64,000 nt of DNA from contig NC_061862.1 of NCBI RefSeq assembly GCF_907164915.1, forward strand, positions 143,662,972 to 143,726,971, in the 5' to 3' direction. Within the stretch, counting starts at the first letter, position 1. Every line of letters starts with the position of its first letter. Position numbers and translations under genes: made by a program. The DNA is from Impatiens glandulifera (taxonomy: Eukaryota; Streptophyta; Magnoliopsida; Ericales; Balsaminaceae). Shown here in pieces: positions 50,767-59,429 of this stretch. Under the pieces are notes generated by a model. That model was not told the origin of the DNA. It made no database searches and worked only from the letters and a program-made list of their open reading frames with translations.

Positions 50767-51476
50767 ATGCAGGTCGCATGTCGAGCTCTCATCGGAGCTC
50801 TTTCCCTGACTTTTCTCTTCATCTTCACCGGAGCACACAACATCACTCGGATTCTCGCTAAACATCCCGAATTCTCCACTTTCAACCACTATCTCACCGT
50901 CACTTACCTAGCCGCCGACATCAATCGCCGTCAAACAATCACCGTCTGCGCCATTGACAACTCCGCCATGTCAGTTCTCCTCTCCAAAGGCTATTCCGTC
51001 TACACATTACGTAACATTCTCTCTCTCCACGTCTTCGCCGATTACTTCGGTGCCAAAAAGCTTCACCAGCTCGCCGGCGGATCCGTCACCACTTCCTCCA
51101 TGTTTCAAGCCTCCGGTACTGCATCCGGAACATCCGGATACGTAAACATCACAAATTTCAAAGGCGGAAAGGTCGCATTCGGTGCATTAGACGATACCGG
51201 CGACTACAAACTCACATCTGACATTTGTGAAAATCGTTCAAGAAATGCCGTACAATATTTTCGTAATTCAAGTCAGTCACATCATGGCCTCGCTGGATGC
51301 TGAAGCACCCACAGTGCCTCCGACAACACTTAACCAACGTCGTTAACGAGTGAGCATGAATGTAAAGCATTCTCAGATCTATTAATCGCAACTAAATCAT
51401 TATCGATCTATAATCAGAATTTAGAAGGCGGATTGACAGTTTTCTGTCCATCCGATGCCGCGATTGACGATGGCGG
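50767..51476 (+). pseudogene. Captured fragment of a fasciclin-like arabinogalactan protein (FLA) gene
   Basis: From the ATG at 50767 the frame starts with a hydrophobic signal-peptide-like segment (ALIGALSLTFLFIFTGAHNI). The first fasciclin domain follows: RILAKHPEFSTFNHYLT, QTITVCAIDNSAMSVLLSKG, ILSLHVFADYFGAKKLHQL, GYVNITNFKGGKVAFGA. After about 51220 the homology continues in another frame (VKIVQEMPYNIFVIQVSHIM), so one base has been lost or gained. From about 51350 a third stretch corresponds to the start of the second fasciclin domain (NLEGGLTVFCPSDAAIDD) and stops at TGA 51488-51490. Proline-rich AGP regions and the GPI signal are absent. FLA proteins are GPI-anchored cell-wall glycoproteins. 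Higher GC than the surroundings, intronless, and enclosed by MULE TIRs, so it is a transduplicated piece, not a working gene. Confidence 0.9.
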
Positions 51477-51529
51477 TTGCTGGTGAAATGACAGAGGTAA
51501 TTAAGATTTATTGATTTATGTACCGAGGT

Positions 51530-51728
51530 TGGTTTTAAAAAAATATATATATATAAAATAAATACATGGATGCCACGTGGTACAAATTTAACCCCGTTAA
51601 ATGGTTGCCGTTATTTTATTTATTTTTGACAAATTTTGACAACTTTATATATAAAAATAGAATTTTGCGACTTTATAAATAAAATTGACACCTCGCTCCA
51701 CTTTATAAACAAAATTGACATTCTTCCC
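51530..51728 (-). repeat. Right TIR of the MULE
   Basis: Inverted copy of 44912-45110; shares GCAAAATTCTATTTTT, AAGTTGTCAAAAT and AATAAATAAAATAACGGCA with the left end. Confidence 0.9.
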
Positions 51729-51737
51729 CGAAGAATT

Positions 51738-52717
51738 CTCAGGTTCTAGATGCCTATTTGGATGTTTTCTTAGTTTTGTTGATGTTTTTGTTATGATGTG
51801 ATGATGTTGTTTTCTATTTTGATTAAAGTTGGAGCTGGTTTGATTTAGGATACATGAAAGACTTACAAAAAAGTTTAAATTATGAATTCAAAAATTATTT
51901 TTTAAAGAAAAAGCATATTAGTTGGAATTATTTGAGTTAATAAATGAAATTTGTATTTAATATTTAAATATTATGAAAATTAAAGTGTGGATAAATTTGG
52001 TATTTTAGTGATGGATTGAATTATTGTAAGTCATTATTTTTCATAAAAGTATGTACCTTTTGAAGCGATTGACTATGGGTAAGGGATTTGAAAAATAATT
52101 CAACATCATACAAACTAGTATAGATATTCATGTCACACTTGATTTATAAGTTTTTTCTTGCATTTATTTTTTTAATAAATAAAAATTTGTTCACTTTTAT
52201 CGAGATATAATCTATAATTTGTTTCTTCTATATGTAATGAATTAGTAAAGAACTAACTAAGAGACGGATGTGGTAACTTGTAAGGACAAATTGTCAATGA
52301 AGACCAAAAGAAATTCACTCTATCTAATATTTGATGATGATAGTTTACTAAATCGATTATAACATACTTACAAAATCATTAAGCTTTCTTAATAAAACAT
52401 ACTTAAAGTCATTGCTACACGTAAGTCGACGGTCTAGGAGTTTTGGGAAACGTGCATCCATAGTTGCAAGAAGAAGAGAATAAGAAAATAAATGGTTTTA
52501 TTTTTGTAGATTATTTAATGATTTGAACAAAATTGGAGTGTTTATTTTAAAAGATTGTGATTAATCATGAGCTCTATTTTTGTGCCTACTTTGTTCTGGC
52601 CTTATTAAGTAACTTAGAGCTCCATAGAGAGGTCAATTTTGCTTGTCCTAGACATGGACGGGTCCAGAATTTGAAATTAGGGTTGGGATTAGAATTTTCT
52701 TAAAATATTTATGAATG
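51738..52717. other. Spacer between the MULE and the next LTR-type element
   Basis: Contains a diverged copy (about 51880-52040) of the MITE found at 11444-11657. The remainder has no recognisable content. Confidence 0.5.
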
Positions 52718-55053
52718 TGTAACCCTCGGGAAGGGTCCCCTCGCGACTTAGCACGTGTTTGGATGACACGTGGAAATACGGGGGAATCGTAGGGTGGCTC
52801 GAGATTTGATGTGTTTCAACCTTGGTTTGCGTGTTAGACATATTTGTTTTAAAATAAAATATTATTTTAACAGATTTTAAGTATACTTGGGAGCTTCTGA
52901 AATTAATTATAAAAATAATTAATTTTATTCAAATTTTAATAATCTTGGATCAAATAATAATTTGATTAAAACCCGGTTTAATTCAGTCAAACATAACTAA
53001 TTTAAAAGATTATTTATTTGAAAATATAGTCGCCAAATTATTTTAGAAAAATTAATAAAAGATACATGTATGAATGTATTTTATACTAGAGTTTCTATTA
53101 GGGGTTTAGTTTTTAGTTACATTCGGGAAAGGACTTTCTATGTCCTCCGCGCTCGTCAAAGAACATTTTTTTTTAAATAAAATTCTGGCTATTTTAATAT
53201 TTATTTATAACATTTATTTCCTTTAAATAGTAGTCCGAGTTTCTAAACAAGGATATGTTTAGATTACGTAAATAATTATACAAAATTTATTTAAAATGAC
53301 ATACCTACGATTGCGTTGATATAAGATTAAGTAAAAATTCTGAAAAATATCATAAAAGTGTTAGAATTTAAAAATAAATTTCAAACGGGGCCTTAGCCAA
53401 AATATTTGTTTGGGAAATATCCCGAAAATATTTAAATATCATTTTCTTAATTTTCAAGATTATTTAAAAATGGATTGGGGTTTCAAAATTACAAAAATAA
53501 TTTTGGATTTTTAAAAGTGGAACCAAATAGGCCTTAGGACCGAAGTCCTAGGGTCTGGGTCCGGTAATAGCGATATAGGCTCGGGCGGGCTCGGTCTAGA
53601 CCGGGAAGGTCTAGATCAAGGCTTAGGACGTTTGGTTGAGGGACCGGAGGGCGTGGTCCTGAACTCAGACTATTCGGTCCTGGGTCTAGGAGGCTTAGTC
53701 ACAAGTCTAGCTTTCTTGGTCGTGGACCTAAGAGGCTTGGTCCTAGGTCAGACCTCTCGGTTTAAGGTTAGAAACCTCGATCAGATTTCTCGGTCCTTCC
53801 TCAAGAACACCAGTCTTAAGTCTCGGTCCTAGTTCAAGAAAATCGGTCTTTGGTCTCAGTCCTGACTCAAAAACATAAGTCAGTGGTCTCGGTTTGGACC
53901 GAGCATCCTCGGTTCTTTTCCTTGGTCCAAGAGGATCGAATGGTCTTGAATTGGTCAAGAATTGCAGGTTTTGTATCTTTTGATACAGACCATGAAATTA
54001 GTTCTTGCCAGAATCTAGATTCTTCGATTTAGATCGTGATATGTGATTGTTGTTTGATGGATCAGAAGAAGATCTCTTAGAGAGTATTTATACCCAACTA
54101 GGTCGACTAGCTTGGACGAATTCAACTTCGAATTGGCAATCGAAGTTCTTATCCCTAATTTTGTTCTTATCTTCGGCAACCTAGTTCTAGTACAAGGTAT
54201 GGATTCTAAGCTTAGGAGTAATGATGGCGAGGATAAGACGAGACGAGCACATAGGAGAAAAAACAGAAGGATAAGGTCGATCAACGAGGGAGATAACCCT
54301 TTTAAAAGATCGTCGGCGACGTGCGCGGCCACCGAAGTTCGCGAAGAAGAAGCTAAAAATGACGTTGTTTTGTTAAAAGAGAATGCATTGTTGCGTTCCT
54401 TTGGAGATCCATCCGTGTTCGGGCGTCTAGGCTAACGGGGTTGACGTCCCGTTAATCAATCAAATGTGACCCTAAGCGCGCGCGTGTTCTATTAAATTTG
54501 GATGTGTGGTGTCCTCTTGGGCGCTGGATGAAAATTCAGCGTTGATCCGATGACCCTGAATCCTGCTGCAACAACTAAACATAATTTCAGCTAAACATGA
54601 TTATTAGTTTATATTTTTAATAAAGAGTTATTTAAAATCGAATTTTTAACTATTCCTTACGTTTTTCTTCACCAAAAATTCCACAAAAAATATTTTGGAA
54701 ACATAATAAAAATTATGCTCATTATTTTTATTTTTAGGAATTTGGGAGTATTTATTTAATTGTTTTAAACCATAAATTATACATAATATATGTTTAAAAT
54801 TATAATATTAATTTCAACCTCTCTTTGGGTTTAATTTGGGTAAATAAATACAATATTTTAACCTCAAATTATTTTTGAATTTTTAATTAATTTTTCTAAT
54901 TAGAATTTAATTATCACAATAATTAACTATAATTTGATTCTTAATCTATTTTTGGGTTATTTTGAATTTAAAAAATTAAAATATTATTTTAATATTATTA
55001 TAATTTAATAACATTATTTATAAATTAGGGTATGTTAAATTTTTATATTTATA
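52718..55053. mobile_element. Solo-LTR-like element related to 40755-44502
   Basis: Starts TGTAACCCTCGGG and shares with the 40755 element the series CGGGAAAGGACTTTC, the block after AATAATTAATT, the GGTC-rich array and the AT-rich right part. Candidate 5-bp duplication GAATG (52713-52717 and 55054-55058). No coding domain. The right end does not have the expected CA, so the boundary is tentative. Confidence 0.6.
53535..53950. repeat. CTCGGTCCTAGG-type array in the 52718 element
   Basis: Same type of repeat as 41510-42005 (GGTCCTAGGTCAGACCTCTC and variants). The frames 53632-53958 on both strands are by-products. Confidence 0.85.
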
Positions 55054-55794
55054 GAATGAAACGAGTAAATTAGCATAGGTTTTACTTATTTTTGAGAATT
55101 AAAAAAATAATTAATTAAATTTTAAAAAACTAGAAAATTAGGGTTCAGGTCAATTTATTAGCGAAAAAAAAAATTGTGGTGGGCTAGAGCTCACTCCAAC
55201 CTTAACGTAGATCTATCTGAACTTTTTTTAAATTTATCTCTTCTCAATTTTTGTTGTTGTTTGAACTATAGTTTGGGTGTTTATTTTGTTTTTATTCATT
55301 TTCAGTCATCATGTGGAACAACATTTGTTTGAAGAAATTGGTATAATTTTTTTTTATGAAAAAGTGAGATTGTCTTTCATTAAACCTCAATTTCATGAGT
55401 TTGGTATAATGGGATAGAAAACCATTTCAAATTAAGGTCATAAAAAAAACTATCACTAATTAAACAAAATGAAACTAAACCAAAAGAGTACAAACATCAA
55501 AGTATGTGCTAAAATCATATTGATTCTACACTCTCTTAGTACTCAAAATATATATAATATATATCTTTCCTTCTTAAACTTTAAGGTAGTTGGCAACACA
55601 ACACAATTAAGTTTCTATGTTTCTCATTCAAGCTCAAAATAGTTATCCTTCGCTTCTTCTTCTTCTTTGTACTTCTCTGATAATTTTCAATATTTCTTTT
55701 TATTCTCTTTGAACTATGATTGAAATTGGATCTTCTATTACTAAAAGGCTCATGTATCCTCTCCATTATTCTCCTCCTTGTGAGAGGGCACAAA
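55054..55794. other. Spacer without a recognised gene
   Basis: AT-rich; the minus-strand frame 55581-55820 is lysine/arginine-rich low complexity and not supported as a gene. Confidence 0.5.
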
Positions 55795-56120
55795 AGCCCT
55801 TTAGTAACAGGAGATCCCAAGTACTATATTTGTTGGATTTATGATGACTTTAATGGTTGTGATGTGTTTGAATTCATAATGAAAAATCTATACAAGTATA
55901 TAGTTAATGAATTAGAAAGACTATTCTAGAGGAGAAAATTGTTAAGTTGTGAAGTGACCAGAAGCCCTTTAGTAACACGAGATCCCAAGTACTATGTTTG
56001 GATTTATAATGAGTTTAATGGTCGTGATGTGCTTGAATTCATAATGAAAATTCTGTACAAGTATATAGGTAATGAATTAGAAAGATTATTCTAGAGGAGA
56101 AAATTATTAAGGTGTGAAGT
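55795..56120 (+). repeat. Tandem duplication of 168 bp with a GRF-zinc-finger-like reading frame
   Basis: Copy 1 55795-55962 and copy 2 55963-56120 both contain GTAACA(G/C)GAGATCCCAAGTA and AATGAATTAGAAAGA. In copy 1 the frame reads GHKSPLVTGDPKYYICW, then FNGCDVFEF, which resembles the GRF zinc finger pattern (KSPL, YYxCW, GCDxFxW) found in plant transposon-related proteins. Both copies stop shortly after. Weak evidence for the domain, strong for the duplication. Confidence 0.7.
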
Positions 56121-56252
56121 ATACACTTAAAATAAATTTACATTAGTTAATTAAAGTTTATTTGATTTGGACTTGGGCTCGTGCCTGAATCAAGAGTTAT
56201 TTATTTTTACTAGGAAGATCCCCGTGCGATGCACACGGATAAAAATATATTG

Positions 56253-56518
56253 TTACAACGTTCCGCGTTCATCAAATTTGGTGTTAAATTTAAAATATAA
56301 AATGTTATTAGCTTAGTTAGTTAAAGAGTTGTATTTGTTTTGTTAGGTTGCGAGTTCAAACCATACCTATAACATTTTTAATTTTATTTTTAACCGTTTT
56401 AAGTTTATGGGCGGGTCAACCGACAATCCGATCCAAGTATCCATTTACTCTCACATATATATCCAAATTAACCACAACTCTCGACCCGGCAATCCGGACA
56501 CTTTCAAAATTAAGCATC

Positions 56519-56570
<52 letters not shown>

Positions 56571-57522
56571 TATATAGATTAGTTAGTTAAAAAGTTGAAC
56601 TTATATTATTACAACGTTCTGTGTTCATCAAATTAGGTGTTAAATTTAAAATATAAAATGTTATTAGCCTAGTTGGTTAAAGAGTTGTACTTGTTTTTGT
56701 TAGGTTGCGAGTTTGAACCATACCTATATCATTTTTAATTTTATTTTTAACCGTTTTAAGTTTATGGGCGGGTCAACCCACAATCCGACCCAAGTATCCA
56801 TTTACTCTCACATATATATCCAAATTAACCACAGTTCTCGACCCGGCAATCCGGACACTTTCAAAATTAAGTATCATTATATATATATAGATTAGTTAGT
56901 TAAAAAGTTGAACTTATATTGTTACAACGTTCCGCGTTCATAAAATATGGTGTTGAATTTAAAATATAAAATGTAAAATGTTATTAGCCTAGTTGGTTAT
57001 AGAGTTATACTTGTTTTGTTAGGTTGCGAGTTCGAACCATACCTATAGCATTTTTAATTTTATTTTTAACCTTTTATGTTTATGGGCGGGTCAACCCACA
57101 ATCCGACCCAAGTATCCATTTACTCTCACATATATATTCAAATTAACCACAGCTCTCGACCCGGCAATCCGGACACTTTCAAAATTAAGCATCATTATAT
57201 ATATAGATTATTTAGTTAAAAAGTTGAACTTATATTGTTACAACGTTCCACGTTCATCAAATTTGGTGTTGAATTTAAAATATAAAATGTTATTAGCCTA
57301 GTTGGTTAAATAATTGTATTTGTTTTTGTTAGGTTGCGAGTTCGAACCATACCTATAGAATTTTTAATTTTATTTTTAACCGTTTTAAGTTTATGGGCAG
57401 GTCAACCCACAATCCGACCCAAGTATCAATTTACTCTCACATATATATCCAAATTAACCACAGCTCTCGACCCAGCAATCCGGACACTTTCAAAATTAAG
57501 CATCATTATATATATATATAGA
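56253..57522. repeat. Four tandem copies of a unit of about 315-355 bp
   Basis: Unit starts are at TTACAACGTT, positions 56253, 56609, 56922 and 57238. Each contains GGTTGCGAGTT(C/T)(G/A)AACCATAC, GGGC(G/A)GGTCAACC and CCGGACACTTTCAAAATTAA, ending in a variable (AT)n. Size differences come mainly from that microsatellite (longest at about 56521-56561). Confidence 0.95.
56309..56362 (+). promoter_or_regulatory. tRNA-like A-box and B-box motifs in Helitron repeat unit 1
   Basis: TTAGCTTAGTTAGTTAAAGAG resembles a pol III A box and GCGAGTTCAAACC at 56350-56362 a B box. The same pair recurs in units 2-4, with the better match GCGAGTTCGAACC at 57026 and 57336. Transcription is not shown. Confidence 0.45.
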
Positions 57523-58370
57523 TTACATTAATGTTTACCGTATAAATATATTATTGTTATGGATTTATTATGAAGAATAATGAATACATAGTTTTTTCAT
57601 TGTTTATTTGGCGGCTGATGTAGACGTAGGTATAGTGGGCCCCTAATCTCTCGAATCCTTGTTGTAGAGTCGATAAATTATACCTGTGGCACTTTCTATT
57701 GTGTAAGCAAGATTGGTCAACTTGCTATTGGATAATTTATTTTTGAATTCGATAATTTTCATTTATGTTTAGTAGCCAAAGTTCTAACACAAGAAAATAT
57801 GAAAAAAATAATTTACAGAAAAAACTAAATTAAATAAAAAAAATCAAAGCAAGGAAGAGATTTTCGGAAAGTGGACTTTTATGATCCAATAAAGAATTTG
57901 AATATTCATTTTTTTTTCTTATAACCTTTGATGGAGATGGATTTTTAAAAGGATAACTAAATGTGTCTTTGTTCCAACCATCGTGTAAGAAAAACAAGAT
58001 AGTCAATCAGAAATGTTATGAAATATGAACCCATTGAGATGACCCAAGAATTTTGCTATTTCAATTTTGCTAGTCCATGGGTTTAGAAGAAATTCTACAA
58101 TTTTTTTTCTTTTGATTGATTTTGAAAAAGAGGAGAAGAAATGGTTCGATTCTCTTATTTTTAGTTCTCGAATCGAGAGATCTATGAATGAGATCCCTAA
58201 TCGAAGTGTTTGAAATTCCGAAGTGAACGAAATTATTTTATCTACTAATGGTGGTTAAATTGGCGTATTACTCTTATAAAGCTTCTTCTGCTATTGCTTC
58301 TACCCTATACTCGGGGAGCCCACGAAGATCGCGAGTAAGAGACTGGCAATGTTAATAAATTACTTTCTTA
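57523..58370. other. Spacer between the Helitron and the plastid-like fragment
   Basis: No gene recognised. The part 58130-58330 is of more balanced composition and may also be organelle-derived, but I cannot place it. Confidence 0.4.
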
Positions 58371-58377
58371 TTATTGA

Positions 58378-58490
58378 TGGCCCCTCTTACGGTGGAAGAA
58401 CATATAATAACTATTTATACCGAAACAAATGGTTATCTTGAGTCGTTAGAAATTGTACAGGTAAGAAAATTTATTGTTGAGCTTGCTATT
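58378..58490 (+). pseudogene. atpA: Plastid atpA-derived fragment (nuclear plastid DNA)
   Basis: The frame reads [20 protein letters not shown], then [15 protein letters not shown], which matches the C-terminal part of the plastid ATP synthase alpha subunit (APLTVEEQ..., [26 protein letters not shown]). The mitochondrial homologue is different here. Only about 37 codons remain and substitutions have accumulated, so this is an old transfer to the nucleus without function. Confidence 0.75.
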
Positions 58491-58499
58491 TTCATATAA

Positions 58500-59260
58500 A
58501 GAAGTGGGATAATAGAGGTAATTTTGGTAAAACCAATGCATGAGCTGAGGCTCCCATGTCCCGCTGACCTTCCAAAAAGTAAGGTCGTAAAACGGCTCAC
58601 ATGACATTTCCACGATTAAATAATATTTAGCTTAACCTCATTCTCCATCTCCATTTCCTTTTTTTTTCTTTCTAGAACAACTTTATTCGGAACTGATAAC
58701 ATTCGAGATTATACACAAAAAAAATCCCTTTGTGGCTCTATAAATTTTTTTTTTTTTTTTTTTTCTTTATCAGATCATTTCAAGTTGGTTGGTGTCGATC
58801 AGCTCACATGGAAAGAAAGTGAAGAGAGTTGATTAGTCAAGAAACCAAAGAAGAAAAGGAAAAAAAAGTAACATTGTTTGTTAATTTTCATAAATATGAC
58901 ACTTTTTTACCCTAACTTTTATAAACAAACAATTTGTTTTTAATAAATATCTTAATTTAATAAATCTGACCAACTTAATTACTTAATATGAGTATTTTTG
59001 ACCATTTAAAGCCTTAGTGCTCCTTCAATATATTTACTCTCTTTTTAAAAGAAAAAATAGGTATTCTATCACTCAATGATGATGTTAATTTCATAAGAAG
59101 TGGAATTAGGACCTAAAAAGAAGCAAGAGTCGGTTCTATTTAAAAAATTCTTGACGTCTGCAGTTCATAAAATATTTTAATAATGTTAACATTCATGAAA
59201 ATATGGGCCACAGATTCATTTTAATTCTATGAAAAATATATATAAATTTTATAAACAAAA
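58500..59260. other. Spacer without a gene
   Basis: Contains a long T run (58746-58764). Otherwise nothing recognisable. Confidence 0.5.
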
Positions 59261-59269
59261 TTATGGAGA

Positions 59270-59422
59270 ACTAACTTGACACTTACGGTGATGACACTTA
59301 CGGTGATGACTCTCGTTTAAACTCAAAGCATTTTTAGATGAAATTAAACTCATGATATTTTCTGTCATGTCCTTTAAACTGACTTTTACCACTGAACTAC
59401 CTTTGTGGGTTAGAAAATATAT
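59270..59422 (-). mobile_element. SINE-related copy
   Basis: On the minus strand it starts CACAAAGGTAGTTCAGTGG (A-box-like) and holds ATCATGAGTTTAATTTC (B-box-like). It ends near GTCAAGTTAGTTCTCC, comparable to the 3' part of the SINE in ARABIDILLO intron 9. A 15-bp direct repeat (ACTTACGGTGATGAC) is near its 3' end. No poly(A) tail remains. Confidence 0.6.
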
Positions 59423-59429
59423 ATATAAT

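Larger units (their letters stand above)
44912..51728. mobile_element. Pack-MULE-type Mutator-like element carrying an FLA gene fragment, with nested CACTA
   Basis: The TIRs are about 195 bp each (44912-45110 and about 51530-51728). The right one, reverse complemented, reads GGGAAGAATGTCAATTTTG at its tip, and the left differs at the first base; both continue with TTTATAAAGT and ACGGCA-containing sequence at roughly 85-90% identity by eye. A perfect 9-bp target duplication CGAAGAATT flanks it (44903-44911 and 51729-51737), the MULE hallmark. Without the CACTA insertion (45217-50579) it is about 1.45 kb. It encodes no transposase, so it would need one in trans. The cargo is a broken FLA fragment (50767-51476). 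Confidence 0.92.
56210..57522 (-). mobile_element. Non-autonomous Helitron with a four-fold tandem interior
   Basis: Read on the minus strand the element starts TC (57522-57521) followed by TATATA and ends with the hairpin CCGTGTGCATCGCACGG, then GGATCTTC and CTAG at 56213-56210. Flanks are A (56209) and T (57523), as expected for insertion between A and T. The interior consists of four tandem copies (56253-56608, 56609-56921, 56922-57237, 57238-57522). No Rep/helicase is encoded. Confidence 0.85.

Noticed and set aside
50767..51303. FLA reading frame taken as an intact gene
   Set aside because: The frame shifts near 51220 inside the first fasciclin domain, the rest of the protein is missing, and the piece is enclosed by MULE TIRs.
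54112..54435. 107-codon open frame in the 52718 element
   Set aside because: No recognisable domain, an overlapping antisense frame exists, and it lies in a repeat shared with the 40755 element.
57700..58330. Extension of the plastid-derived fragment to the left
   Set aside because: Composition is suggestive in parts, but no plastid gene could be recognised before 58370.
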